52,583 nt of DNA. Origin: Oscillospiraceae bacterium (lineage in GTDB: Bacteria > Bacillota > Clostridia > Oscillospirales > Ruminococcaceae). Position 1 is the stretch's first letter. Each line of letters starts with the position of its first letter. Under the pieces are notes generated by a model, which saw only the letters and a program-made list of their open reading frames with translations, made no database searches and had not been told where the DNA came from. Made by a program: the position numbers and the translations under genes. The DNA is taken from contig WRLV01000006.1 in NCBI GenBank assembly GCA_009777445.1, positions 1 through 52,583 of the forward strand, given 5' to 3'. Shown piece after piece: positions 1 through 8,167 of the stretch.

Positions 1-113
1 CAATGTTTTGTGTGATTTTTGATTGTTTTTTTGGCTGAAATCCCCATTTCAAGTGTAACTGCTATAAAACGACCATCTCTCCAACCCACCCAAACCCATT
101 TTTGCAAGACATT

Positions 114-154
114 CCAAAAAAAACCACCGCCCAACACAAAACTGCCGGGCGGTG
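114..154 (-). terminator. Intrinsic terminator of the cation ATPase gene
   Basis: On the minus strand an 8-bp G+C-rich stem (CACCGCCC at 125-132 pairing with GGGCGGTG at 147-154, loop carrying TTTTGTGTTG-like sequence) is followed by a run of T. It lies just downstream of the ATPase gene. A near copy of the same terminator plus its flank lies in the opposite orientation after trpS at 8233-8305. Confidence 0.85.
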
Positions 155-157
155 TAG

Positions 158-236
158 CTGTTATAAATTCAAATCCGTCCGCGCAAGCGGACACCACAAT
201 TGTCAATTGTCAATTGTACATTGTCAATTGTTCGTC
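158..236 (-). repeat. Modular intergenic repeat (heptamer array + hairpin + tail)
   Basis: Read on the minus strand it begins at the stop codon of the cation ATPase with ATTGACA-type heptamers, then the hairpin GTCCGC-TTGC-GCGGAC (177-192), then a GGATTTGAATTTATAAC tail leading into the terminator. The same order of parts recurs at several other sites in the window. The array supplies the last codons (LTNN) and stop of the ATPase. Confidence 0.8.
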
Positions 237-2626
237 AACCGCTTCATATTCGGCAGGAAGATTATTAGTGGCAGTATTATGGCGCATGCGGCGAAGGTTA
301 TTACCGTCATGTCTTCTGTGAGCGGCACATGTTCAAGTGCCTTGCGGAATATAACCATCGCCGCCACGAACGCTCCACCGAGAGAGACCGTCATCACCGC
401 CTTGAACAGGTTAAACGGCATACAAACCCTGACAAGAATTGCGAATGATGATGCGCCGTAAATATAGGTTGAAACTGTTCTGATTTCATCTGCTGAAAGC
501 TCGTGAATGTTCCCCATGAAGGTAACTGCCAAAACGCTTAACAAACTGCAAACCCCAAAAGGCAGTGCCTTTTTAAGGACATTTAAAATAAATCGCCCGC
601 TTTGTCGTTTAGTATTAGGTTCGAGTGCCAACAAAAAGCTCGGCGCGCCGATAAAACAAGCGTTGATTACTGTCATCTGAAACGGAATAAGCGGAAACGG
701 GCTGTTAATAAAGAGAAAACACAACGCTATAATCGCGGCGTATACGGTTTTAGACAAGAACAACACCGCACTGCGCTCAATGTTATTAATACTGCGGCGG
801 CCCTCTGCCACTACTTTTGGCAGCACCGCGAAGTTGCTTTCAAGCAAAATAAGGTTAGAGACGTTTTTCGCCGCATCCGCCCCCGACTGCATGGCGATTG
901 AACAATCAGATTCTTTAAGTGCCAACACGTCATTAACCCCGTCACCGGTCATTCCCACCGTATGCCCTTTGGCTTTTAACGCCTTTATGAGAGCTAACTT
1001 TTGGTCAGGAGTCACCCTTCCGAACACCGAATATTTTTCAGCTATTTCACTAATTTCTTCAAGCGCAACGCCGTTCATGTCGATATAACGCTCATAGTCA
1101 TGAAGCCCCACCCTGCCCGCAATTCCTGAAACAGTCAGTGGATTATCCCCCGATATTATTTTAATAGTGACCCCCTGTTCACGAAAGAATTTCAGTGTTT
1201 CGGGGGCCTCTTTGCGTACTTCCTCTGATATAACGAACAACGCCAACGGGGTGACGGACGAGGGCAATTTATTTTTCTCAAACGCTAAAGGAGAATGGGC
1301 AAGCATAACCACTCTACCGCCGCCCTTTGCAACACGCTCTGTAATGTTTGCTGAGTTTTTGTCGGACTTTGCGATTATTTCAGGCGCGCCGATTATATAT
1401 GAGCCGGTAGAACTGAAATTGGCCCCACTCCATTTTTTAGCAGAAGAAAAGGCGATTAATTGTTTAACGTCTTGTGGAATGTCTTGTTTGGCGCAGGGAA
1501 AACGCTCTCTTAAGGCAACGGCCGTGGGATTTTCATCAGGCAACACCGCCATAAGCCTACCCACAATTTCTTGCGGCGAGCCGCCGCTGTCAGACCGGGA
1601 ACCCGTATGCTTTATTTGCAATAATTCACTCGCTGATTTCACTTGAGCTATGGTAGACTCCAACGAGCCGCCGCCGGCAGATTTAAGCGGTATAATTTCA
1701 CGCACACTCATCTTTCCTGTGGTAATAGTCCCTGTTTTGTCAAGGCAAAGCACATCTACCCTTGCTAAGGTTTCAACGCTGTGCAATTCGCGAACGAGTG
1801 CTTTATGGCGTGACAGCCTTATTATGCTTATTGAAAAGACCGCGCTAATCAGCAAAACCAAGCCCTCGGGAATCATTCCTATTAAAGCGGCAACGGTTGC
1901 CGTTACCGCGTTTTCGGGGGTTTCGGCTAACACGTTCAACGCCTTCCAGACCAAAATAGCCCCTATAGGAATAATGCAAAAGGCAATTCCTTTTATAAGG
2001 TGGTTCATGCTGTTCATAATCTGTGAGCGCGAGTGTTTAATATATTTCACATTGTTTATAATTTTATTGGCAAAATTATTGTCGCCCACTCTTACTACTT
2101 CGGTGCTCGCCGCGCCCGAGACCACAAAACTGCCGGACAACAATTCATCGCCTTTCAGTTTGGTTACGGGTTCACTCTCGCCGGTAATAATGCTTTCGTT
2201 CACCTCGCACTCGCCTTCTAAGACAACACTGTCAGCGCAGATTTGCATTCCGGCGGTGAGCTTTACACATTCCCCCAAAACAATTTCTTCAACCCTAATC
2301 TCTCGAATAACCCCGTCTCTCAACACCCGCACTTTGGGCGAACAGATGAGCGAGAGCTTGTCTATAACCCGTTTGGCACGTATTTCTTGAATTATTCCCA
2401 CGGCGGTGTTTATGATGATGATAAGCATAAACAGGGCGTTTATAATGTCGCCAAAGGCAAGCACGAGGGCCGCAAGCGAAGCGTTGAGAATATTAAAAAA
2501 CGTGACTGTATTAGAGCGCACTATTTGCGCCGTCGTTTTAGCGGGTGAGGTTGAGGTTTTATTTACCAACCCACTCTTGAGCCGTGACTCAACGTCAGCG
2601 CGACTAAGCCCTTTTTCCGTCAGCAT
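224..2626 (-). CDS. P-type (P2/CtpE-like) cation-transporting ATPase
   Basis: 800-residue P-type ATPase of the HAD superfamily, expected to pump a cation, probably Ca2+ or Mg2+, across the membrane at the cost of ATP. Seen: actuator motif TGES near residue 150, the phosphorylated Asp296 in DKTGTIT, the M4 motif PEGL, the hinge MTGDGVNDVLALK, and about ten hydrophobic segments, two N-terminal pairs and a C-terminal bundle. PEGL and the short C-terminus resemble the CtpE branch of P2 ATPases; the exact ion cannot be read from sequence. Length is usual. Two short G+C-rich palindrome-like inserts fall within the nucleotide-binding region (1573-1594 and 1661-1683, coding SDSGGSP and SAGGGS). The last residues LTNN and the stop codon come from the intergenic repeat. 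It is monocistronic and divergent from the Nudix gene. Confidence 0.9.
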   Translation of the reverse strand: MLTEKGLSRADVESRLKSGLVNKTSTSPAKTTAQIVRSNTVTFFNILNASLAALVLAFGDIINALFMLIIIINTAVGIIQEIRAKRVIDKLSLICSPKVRVLRDGVIREIRVEEIVLGECVKLTAGMQICADSVVLEGECEVNESIITGESEPVTKLKGDELLSGSFVVSGAASTEVVRVGDNNFANKIINNVKYIKHSRSQIMNSMNHLIKGIAFCIIPIGAILVWKALNVLAETPENAVTATVAALIGMIPEGLVLLISAVFSISIIRLSRHKALVRELHSVETLARVDVLCLDKTGTITTGKMSVREIIPLKSAGGGSLESTIAQVKSASELLQIKHTGSRSDSGGSPQEIVGRLMAVLPDENPTAVALRERFPCAKQDIPQDVKQLIAFSSAKKWSGANFSSTGSYIIGAPEIIAKSDKNSANITERVAKGGGRVVMLAHSPLAFEKNKLPSSVTPLALFVISEEVRKEAPETLKFFREQGVTIKIISGDNPLTVSGIAGRVGLHDYERYIDMNGVALEEISEIAEKYSVFGRVTPDQKLALIKALKAKGHTVGMTGDGVNDVLALKESDCSIAMQSGADAAKNVSNLILLESNFAVLPKVVAEGRRSINNIERSAVLFLSKTVYAAIIALCFLFINSPFPLIPFQMTVINACFIGAPSFLLALEPNTKRQSGRFILNVLKKALPFGVCSLLSVLAVTFMGNIHELSADEIRTVSTYIYGASSFAILVRVCMPFNLFKAVMTVSLGGAFVAAMVIFRKALEHVPLTEDMTVITFAACAIILPLIIFLPNMKRLTNN
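1573..1594. repeat. G+C-rich palindromic element inside the ATPase gene
   Basis: Variant of the CCGGCGAGCCGCCGG element (here GCGGCGAGCCGCCGC followed by TGTCAGA). Translated on the minus strand as DSGGSP. A second degenerate copy is at 1661-1683 in the same gene. Confidence 0.6.
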
Positions 2627-2665
2627 TTTTCAACATGCCCCCCTATTTATATTATTATTTATATT

Positions 2666-2694
2666 ATTATATAATAAAAACATTGATTTTGCAA
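2666..2694 (-). promoter_or_regulatory. Putative sigma-A promoter of the cation ATPase
   Basis: On the minus strand TTGCAA (2689-2694), 17-nt spacer, TATAAT (2666-2671). It faces and overlaps the rightward Nudix promoter, so the two could compete for polymerase. Confidence 0.4.
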
Positions 2695-2711
2695 TGGCTT
2701 TGTGTTATAAT
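2683..2711 (+). promoter_or_regulatory. Sigma-A promoter of the Nudix-MNT-HepT-ATPase cluster
   Basis: TTGATT (2683-2688), 17-nt spacer, TATAAT (2706-2711). It is the only clear promoter before the tightly packed genes that run to 5382. Confidence 0.65.
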
Positions 2712-2760
2712 TATAACAATATTTATCAAAGAGCCATTTTGGGAGAGAGGGGTGGTTGAC

Positions 2761-3174
2761 TTGAACTATGAAAAATCATGCGGGGCTATTATTTACAGAA
2801 AATATCACGGGAACACTGAAATTTTATTAATAAAGCACATTAAATCGGGATATTGGTCGTTCCCGAAAGGGCATATTGAGCCGGGCGAAACTGAATTAGA
2901 AACCGCTAAACGCGAAATCAGAGAAGAGACGGGGTTAGAGGTTTTTATCGACACCGGCTTTCGTGAAACCGTCACCTATTCACCGCGCCGCGACACATCA
3001 AAAACCGTTGTATATTTTGTCGGAAGAGCCAAAACCAATGACATCAGGCTTCAAGAAGAAGAAATCGGCGATATTAAATGGGTCGAAATAGGGCAAGCAC
3101 AACAATACCTTACATACGAGAACGACAAAGTAATCGTAGGTAAGGCAAGGTCATTTATCGCGTTGATGAAGTGA
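2761..3174 (+). CDS. Nudix hydrolase, Ap4A-hydrolase type
   Basis: 137-residue Nudix protein. The Nudix box is complete: G-x5-E-x7-REIREETGL matching GX5EX7REUXEEXGU. The preceding GYWSFPKGHIEPGE signature is typical of asymmetric diadenosine tetraphosphate (Ap4A) hydrolases, so cleavage of Ap4A or similar dinucleotides is the best guess; other nucleotide substrates are possible. Start chosen as TTG at 2761 because GGGAGAGAGG ends about 8-9 nt before it; a longer frame to 2635 has no ribosome site and would overlap the promoter. It is the first gene of a run with MNT, HEPN and ATPase genes (13 nt to the next), suggesting a link to nucleotide or AMPylation chemistry. Confidence 0.85.
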   Translation: MNYEKSCGAIIYRKYHGNTEILLIKHIKSGYWSFPKGHIEPGETELETAKREIREETGLEVFIDTGFRETVTYSPRRDTSKTVVYFVGRAKTNDIRLQEEEIGDIKWVEIGQAQQYLTYENDKVIVGKARSFIALMK

Positions 3175-3187
3175 GGGGGGAATAAAA

Positions 3188-3499
3188 TTGAGAGTGATAT
3201 ATCGTTTGGATACAATCAAAGAGCGTTTGCGCCCTATCTTTGATTCGTATCCTGTTAATCAAGCGACTTTGTTCGGCTCATATGCGCGTGGCGATATGAC
3301 TCCCGAAAGCGATTTGGACATGGTGATTGACTGTGACGATGAAATGAAAAACATTAAATTTTACGCAATGTGGGCTGACGTAGAAGAAGACTTAAAAAAG
3401 TCCGTGGACATGATAGCCAACACCGAATTAATAAAAAACACAGAAATTTACGACAGTGTCAAAAAAGAGGGTGTAGTTATTTATGAGAAAAACGGATAG
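3188..3499 (+). CDS. MNT-domain nucleotidyltransferase (MntA-type antitoxin)
   Basis: 103-residue minimal nucleotidyltransferase of the DNA polymerase beta superfamily. The active-site pattern GS-x10-DxD is present in LFGSYARGDMTPESDLDMV. In the known MntA-HepT systems this enzyme transfers AMP from ATP onto a tyrosine of the HEPN toxin and silences it. Start is TTG at 3188 behind a strong GAGGGGGG ribosome site. The 3' end overlaps the downstream HEPN gene by 17 nt, the usual translational coupling of these pairs. Assignment of the antitoxin role is by family and position. Confidence 0.85.
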   Translation: MRVIYRLDTIKERLRPIFDSYPVNQATLFGSYARGDMTPESDLDMVIDCDDEMKNIKFYAMWADVEEDLKKSVDMIANTELIKNTEIYDSVKKEGVVIYEKNG

Positions 3500-3902
3500 A
3501 GTAATCCTCATTAAAATCATTGAACACATGGACGACATTTTTGAGTTTGTTGAAAACATGTCTTATGATGACTTTATACAAGACAAACGGACATTGAAAG
3601 CGACTTGTTTCAGTATCGCTCAAATATACGAGTTAGCGTTCGGGACTTTGCAAACCTCACCGACCAAAAGATTATCCGAAAACATAATAAATCTTATAGA
3701 CGGCTATTATTGGAAGGGGTTGAGCAAAACGCGCTCTGTGCTTATTCATCATTACGACAAGGTCAACTTAGATGTATTGTGGGGAACTATAAATAATTCC
3801 CTGCCGCAAATGTACAAAATTCTCGATGCTTTGATTCAAAACGCTGAAACATTACAAGAAACAAACAACAATAATCCAGATGAGCCTGTGGTGTGGGAGT
3901 AG
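3483..3902 (+). CDS. HepT-like HEPN ribonuclease toxin (DUF86)
   Basis: 139-residue helical protein of the HepT/DUF86 family. The diagnostic RNase motif R-x4-H-x-Y is intact: RSVLIHHY near residue 87-94. In characterised systems the Arg and His form the RNase site and the Tyr is the target of AMPylation by the partner MNT protein. It overlaps the MNT gene, so the pair forms an apparently complete type VII toxin-antitoxin module. The C-terminus ends in a polar Asn/Pro-rich tail. Thirty-six nt separate it from the ATPase gene. Confidence 0.85.
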   Translation: MRKTDRVILIKIIEHMDDIFEFVENMSYDDFIQDKRTLKATCFSIAQIYELAFGTLQTSPTKRLSENIINLIDGYYWKGLSKTRSVLIHHYDKVNLDVLWGTINNSLPQMYKILDALIQNAETLQETNNNNPDEPVVWE

Positions 3903-3938
3903 AGGTTATGACAATCGAAAGAAAGAGAGTATATAAAA

Positions 3939-4811
3939 ATGGCTATTAAACGTGTGGAAATAAACGATTTTCTTGTTTTTAAAGGTGAATTTGCGGCAGA
4001 CTTTTGCCACGGAGTAAACGTAATTATTGGCGGCAACGCCACGGGGAAGACGACTCTACTGCGCACCCTTTACAGAGACATTGAACGCGACAATGGGCGC
4101 GACATTGCCTTGCACAGATATAAAGAACGCGCAACTGTTATTAAAGATAACAATAAGATAATCCAAAACGTCTTTATTCCCGAAAAAGACATGTTATCTA
4201 TTGCACGAGGGTTACCCGAAAGTTATGAATACGCTAAAACCGATTTACTGGCAACCGAAATTGCAATCATTAAAAAAGCGCGTGTTCTTCCGCAATGCCC
4301 CGAACAACCGCTATATCGTAAAATCTGCAACCTGCTCGGCGGCGAACCTGAACATGACGGACAAAGCTTTTTTATGAAACGCTTTGATTTTGATGAACCT
4401 ATACCCTTTTCTTCAGAGGCTTCGGGCTATCGAAAATTTGCTCTGCTTGCATTGCTCATCCGCAATGAACAAATAAAATTCGGCACCGTTCTGTTTTGGG
4501 ACGAGCCGGAGAATAGCCTAAACCCCGAGCTTGTATCGAAACTTGTTGACATTTTGCTTGAATTAGCAAAAAATGGCGTTCAGATGTTCATTGCTACGCA
4601 CGATTATAAATTTGCGCGGTATTTTGACGTAAGACAAGACAAAAGTATCCCGGTGATGTTTCATAACCTGTCGAAAAATGACGAGGGGAAAATAATTTGT
4701 GATTCACAGCCAAAATACCTTGAGTTGCGTGATAATCTTCTTGAATCAGCAAGCGAAGAATTGTTTGACATTATCGTTGCTGATGCTATGGGGGTGCGCA
4801 AAAATGCTTAA
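3939..4811 (+). CDS. ABC/RecF-type AAA ATPase (AAA_21-like), defence candidate
   Basis: 290-residue soluble ATPase of the SMC/RecF/OLD-like ABC class. Seen: Walker A GGNATGKTT at residues 31-39, an ABC-signature-like SEASGYRKFALLALL near 160, Walker B VLFWDEPENSLNP around 184-196, and a switch histidine in IATHD near 220. There is no coiled-coil arm or zinc hook and no fused TOPRIM domain, so it is smaller than OLD proteins. The 3' end overlaps the next gene by 8 nt, implying a two-protein unit. ATPases of this class paired with a nuclease occur in anti-phage systems (for example Gabija, PARIS, Septu), but this pair matches none of them by what can be seen. A function as a sensor or loader for the downstream protein is inference. 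Confidence 0.75.
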   Translation: MAIKRVEINDFLVFKGEFAADFCHGVNVIIGGNATGKTTLLRTLYRDIERDNGRDIALHRYKERATVIKDNNKIIQNVFIPEKDMLSIARGLPESYEYAKTDLLATEIAIIKKARVLPQCPEQPLYRKICNLLGGEPEHDGQSFFMKRFDFDEPIPFSSEASGYRKFALLALLIRNEQIKFGTVLFWDEPENSLNPELVSKLVDILLELAKNGVQMFIATHDYKFARYFDVRQDKSIPVMFHNLSKNDEGKIICDSQPKYLELRDNLLESASEELFDIIVADAMGVRKNA

Positions 4812-5382
4812 ACTTGAAGAAGGAAATTTAAGGTTTTGTTTTTCCCCGCGCTATACCAACGCAGAAAGATTTGACGATAAAGAGAAGAACGCCGATGGAA
4901 TGAAGGCTGCTGATTTTGTCGCAGAAACTATAGAAAATCTATATTTTATAGAGGTCAAAGATTTTCAAAATCCGTGCGCAACAGATGAAAATCGTAGGTC
5001 TGATTGCGAAAAACTTGGCGTTGCTACTAAAATGAAAGAAAAGAACGAGAAAAAAGGTGATAGGAAGTCAATATTTGTCCTTGAAATGGGGGAAACCATA
5101 AAGGACAGTTTGCTTCGTAAATATGCGTTAGGCGAGAAAATCAGCAAAGCAGTTATTTACCTATTATTTGTAAATTTTGATGCGTTAGGGGCAGAAGAAC
5201 GCGGACGATTAAAAGCAAAAATCAGCGGTCATGTTCCCACGGGATTAAAAGACGAAAGATTCACAGAATTTACCAACATTACTTTTGATTTAGTTAACGC
5301 CACGCAATTAAAAGAGCGGCATGACATTTCCTGTACTGTGATAAATGTTCCAAAACAGCCGCATACACCTAAAAACAGTTAG
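4804..5382 (+). CDS. Putative PD-(D/E)xK-like effector paired with the ATPase
   Basis: 192-residue protein that I do not recognise as a named family. The start ATG 4804 lies inside the ATPase stop region (8-nt overlap). A possible nuclease core is visible: Asp37 in AADFVAE, then Glu50-x-Lys52 in a hydrophobic strand (LYFIEVKDF), the spacing expected for a PD-(D/E)xK fold. The middle is strongly charged (KMKEKNEKKGDRK), and the rest alternates strands and helices. No membrane segment or signal peptide. Tight coupling to an ABC-type ATPase and to a MntA/HepT pair makes a nuclease effector plausible. The DxxExK reading is a motif match only; the Asp-Glu-Lys could be fortuitous. Confidence 0.6.
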   Translation: MLKLEEGNLRFCFSPRYTNAERFDDKEKNADGMKAADFVAETIENLYFIEVKDFQNPCATDENRRSDCEKLGVATKMKEKNEKKGDRKSIFVLEMGETIKDSLLRKYALGEKISKAVIYLLFVNFDALGAEERGRLKAKISGHVPTGLKDERFTEFTNITFDLVNATQLKERHDISCTVINVPKQPHTPKNS

Positions 5383-5639
5383 CCTTTCAACAACATCGTC
5401 ACCACCGTTGCCGTTGTGCCGCTTAGAAGGCATAACAGAATTTTTTGTATGATAGTTTCGCGCTTTGCTTTGCCGCTTTGTTTTAATTCAGCTTCGCTTA
5501 AAATCAAATCGGTGTCGCGGTCAATGTCGTTTGTTTTTGTGTTGATTTTTGAGGGGCGAACGAAAAAGATTGCCCGTTCAAAATATTCGCTGTTAGTATT
5601 ATTCACCTCAACTATTAGCTTGTTAACACCTTTTAACAT
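5379..5639 (-). CDS. Conserved small hypothetical protein with C-terminal hydrophobic segment
   Basis: 86 residues. N-terminal half predicts as a mixed strand region (MLKGVNKLIVEVNNT, ERAIFFVRP), then a charged stretch, then a hydrophobic C-terminus (ILLCLLSGTTATVVTMLL) that could anchor it in the membrane. A good ribosome site (GAGGGGGG) precedes the ATG. Proteins beginning in this way occur in many Clostridia as unnamed hypotheticals, from memory only. It is convergent with the nuclease-like gene (4-nt overlap). No function assigned. Confidence 0.65.
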   Translation of the reverse strand: MLKGVNKLIVEVNNTNSEYFERAIFFVRPSKINTKTNDIDRDTDLILSEAELKQSGKAKRETIIQKILLCLLSGTTATVVTMLLKG

Positions 5640-5706
5640 ATTTTAACCCCCCCTCTCTCTTTTTTGTTCACTTGAATTATTAACAACGAACATAATTTTT
5701 ATACAG

Positions 5707-5910
5707 TTTTCAACAGTTCAACAGTTAATTTTGTTAAAATTTTAATGGTTTTAGAGTTTTAATGTTGAAAACTCTGTGGAAAATGTTAAAAACCCATTGT
5801 TTAAGCCATTTGATTTTCCAAAAATTAAACAGAGCGAGTCGCTAAGTTTTTTCAGTTGTTTTTAGCAGTGTTTAATAAATTGTTGAAAACATTGTTGAAA
5901 GTGTGGAAAA
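5707..5910. promoter_or_regulatory. Cluster of DnaA-box-like 9-mers in an A+T-rich gap
   Basis: The 318-bp gap between 5640 and 5957 is A+T-rich and carries TTTTCAACA at 5707-5715, TGTTGAAAA at 5763-5771, TGTGGAAAA at 5775-5783, TGTTGAAAA at 5881-5889, TGTTGAAAG at 5893-5901 and TGTGGAAAA at 5902-5910. TTTTCCACA (reverse of TGTGGAAAA) is one mismatch from the consensus DnaA box TTATCCACA. No other gene is visible in the gap; the promoter of the aminotransferase must lie within it. Confidence 0.5.
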
Positions 5911-5957
5911 CGAAAATTTTAATCGCACGCTTGTGCAGAAAGGGCAGGTCTAAATTT

Positions 5958-7139
5958 ATGAACATATTTTCAGACAGAATTAAGAACCTTCAGCCATCGA
6001 TAATAAGAGAGATGTTTAAGTTCGCCGCCGACCCCTCTGTAATCAGCTTTTCGGCAGGAAACCCCGCGCCCGAATCTTTCCCGAAAGAGAAAATCGCTAA
6101 AATATCGGCAGACATTTTGAGCCAAGAACCGGTTGCCGCGCTCCAGTATTCTATATCTGAGGGCTACCCTAAGTTGCGTGAGTGGCTGAAAGCTGATATG
6201 CAGAAAAAAGAGATTTTCAACCCTAACGGCGATGAGTTGATTATTACCGCGGGCGCGCAACAGGTAATGGAACTGACAACCAAAACCATCTGCAACGAGA
6301 CAGATGCTATAATCTGTGAAGCCCCCACGTTTATAGGCTCACTTAATAGTTTTCGCTCTTATAATGCAAAGCTCGTGGGCGTTCCTATGGACGATGCAGG
6401 CATTAACCCTGAGCTTTTAGACAGGGCGTTAACTTTAAATCCACGTTGCGCATTTATCTATCTAATCCCAAACTTTCAAAATCCAACAGGCAAAACCATG
6501 TCGCTTGAACGGCGCAAGGAAGTTTTAGAGCTTGCTTATAAGCACAATGTCATGATTTTAGAGGACGACCCTTATGGCGAGTTGCGATTCGACGGGGCAG
6601 ACATTCCACCCATTAAAGCATTAGACAAAAAAGGGCATGTGATTTACGCCGGGACTTTCTCTAAAACAATGGCACCCGGCTTGCGCGTGGGTTATATGGT
6701 GGGTCCCGCCGACATTGTCAACAAGGCGGTTGCCGCGCTTCAAACGTCCACCGTTCACACAAACATATGGGCGCAAATGCTCGTTTGGCGTTTTGTGAGC
6801 CAGACCGATTTCGGCGCGCATATCGAAAGCTTGAGAGAGCTGTATAAGAGAAAATGCTCTCTTATGCTAAACAGTCTTAAATTCTCGATGCCGATGTCAA
6901 TTACTTTTACTGAACCGCAGGGCGGACTGTTTATTTGGGGTTCTTTGCCCCACGGCGAACTTGACACGTTTTGCCGTGCCGCCATTGAGCGAAAAGTGGC
7001 GATTGTTCCGGGCAACGCTTTCTTAGTCAATGAAAGCGAAAGGTCACTCGATTTCAGGTTGAACTTCTCGACACCAAGCGAGGAGCAAATTGAAAAAGGC
7101 GTCGAAATACTATCAAGTGTCGCCAAATTATTTTATTAA
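5958..7139 (+). CDS. PLP-dependent class I/II aminotransferase (2-aminoadipate/MocR-like)
   Basis: 393-residue fold-type I aminotransferase. The PLP lysine is Lys236 in GTFSKTMAPGLRVGY; the cofactor-binding NFQNPTG and EDDPYGELRF motifs and the C-terminal substrate-carboxylate Arg region (DFRLNFS) are present. Closest in pattern to LysN/2-aminoadipate transaminases and the catalytic half of MocR regulators, with no HTH domain. The start is ATG 5958 behind AAAGGGCAGG; a longer frame from 5856 runs through the DnaA-box-like region and is unlikely. Substrate cannot be read from sequence. It precedes trpS by 14 nt, so the two are probably co-transcribed, which fits a role around aromatic or other amino acids. 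Confidence 0.88.
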   Translation: MNIFSDRIKNLQPSIIREMFKFAADPSVISFSAGNPAPESFPKEKIAKISADILSQEPVAALQYSISEGYPKLREWLKADMQKKEIFNPNGDELIITAGAQQVMELTTKTICNETDAIICEAPTFIGSLNSFRSYNAKLVGVPMDDAGINPELLDRALTLNPRCAFIYLIPNFQNPTGKTMSLERRKEVLELAYKHNVMILEDDPYGELRFDGADIPPIKALDKKGHVIYAGTFSKTMAPGLRVGYMVGPADIVNKAVAALQTSTVHTNIWAQMLVWRFVSQTDFGAHIESLRELYKRKCSLMLNSLKFSMPMSITFTEPQGGLFIWGSLPHGELDTFCRAAIERKVAIVPGNAFLVNESERSLDFRLNFSTPSEEQIEKGVEILSSVAKLFY

Positions 7140-7153
7140 GCGAGGAATGTCAA

Positions 7154-8167
7154 ATGCAAGAACAAAAAAAGCGTGCGTTGAGCGGCATACAGCCTACCAA
7201 CACGCCACACTTAGGCAACTACTTAGGGGCGATGAGAAACTGGGTAACATTAAGCCGCGAATTTGATGCACTATATTTTATAGCAGACCTTCATTCAATT
7301 ACCGCTGACATGAACCCCGCAATGCTCAGAAAGCAAACACTTGAAAGTTTTGTTTTGCTGTTGGCAATGGGGATTGAACCCGACAAATCAACGGTGTTTG
7401 TTCAAAGCCACGTTCCGGCACATTGTGAACTGTGTTGGCTTCTTAATTGTTATACTCCTTACGGTGAATTGTCACGAATGACTCAATTCAAAGACAAATC
7501 AAAAAAACAACCTGAGAATATTAACGCCGGATTGTTCACCTATCCCGTGTTGATGGCAGCGGACATTTTGCTTTATCAAGCAGACTATGTCCCTGTGGGA
7601 ATAGACCAAAAACAACATTTAGAAATAGCGCGCAACACAGCGGCACGCTTCAACGGGGCTTTCAGCGAGACATTTAAACTCCCCGAACCTTATACCTCAC
7701 CTGCTACGGCTAAAATCATGTCGCTTGCTGTTCCCGACAAAAAAATGTCGAAGTCTGACTCAAACCAAAACGCAACGGTTTTTGTTTTAGACGAGCGTGA
7801 TACTATTATAAGAAAGTTCAAGCGCGCCGTAACCGACAGCGAAGCTCAAGTAAGTTATCGCGAAGGCGACCCAAACAAAGCCGGAATTAACAATCTTATT
7901 TCGATTTACTGTGCGTTCACCGAAAAAACAATAGTACAAACCGAATCCGAGTGGCAGGGAAAAGGTTACGGCGAGTTCAAGTTAGCGGTTGGTGAGGTTG
8001 TCGCCGACGGCTTAAAAGACATTCAAGAAAAATACAACCGCCTTTCGTCAGACAAACAATACATCAACGACTGCCTAAAAACAGGGGCTCAAAAAGCCGC
8101 CGCTATAGCAAAGCGAACACTTGCTAAGGCGCAAAGAAAAGTCGGACTGATGGCAGTGGACAGTTGA
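7154..8167 (+). CDS. trpS: Tryptophan--tRNA ligase
   Basis: 337-residue class Ic aminoacyl-tRNA synthetase that charges tRNA-Trp. Seen: N-terminal SGIQPTNTPHLGNYLGA, the HIGH-type motif with the TrpRS-specific GNYLGA, the GIDQKQHLE substrate region, and KMSKS near residue 197. Length is normal for the bacterial family. The last residues VDS and the stop codon are encoded by the intergenic TTGACA repeat that follows. The trpFBA genes lie 40 kb away, so there is no operon link with tryptophan synthesis. Confidence 0.97.
   Translation: MQEQKKRALSGIQPTNTPHLGNYLGAMRNWVTLSREFDALYFIADLHSITADMNPAMLRKQTLESFVLLLAMGIEPDKSTVFVQSHVPAHCELCWLLNCYTPYGELSRMTQFKDKSKKQPENINAGLFTYPVLMAADILLYQADYVPVGIDQKQHLEIARNTAARFNGAFSETFKLPEPYTSPATAKIMSLAVPDKKMSKSDSNQNATVFVLDERDTIIRKFKRAVTDSEAQVSYREGDPNKAGINNLISIYCAFTEKTIVQTESEWQGKGYGEFKLAVGEVVADGLKDIQEKYNRLSSDKQYINDCLKTGAQKAAAIAKRTLAKAQRKVGLMAVDS

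Noticed and set aside
1650-2390. Long plus-strand frame inside the cation ATPase
   Set aside because: Antisense shadow of a convincing P-type ATPase; no start signals and no domain pattern.
3939-5382. PARIS (AriA/AriB) defence system
   Set aside because: The downstream protein shows no TOPRIM (DUF4435) motifs and the ATPase is shorter.
5640-5957. Chromosomal replication origin
   Set aside because: DnaA-box-like words are present but dnaA, dnaN, recF and gyr genes are not adjacent, and boxes are imperfect.
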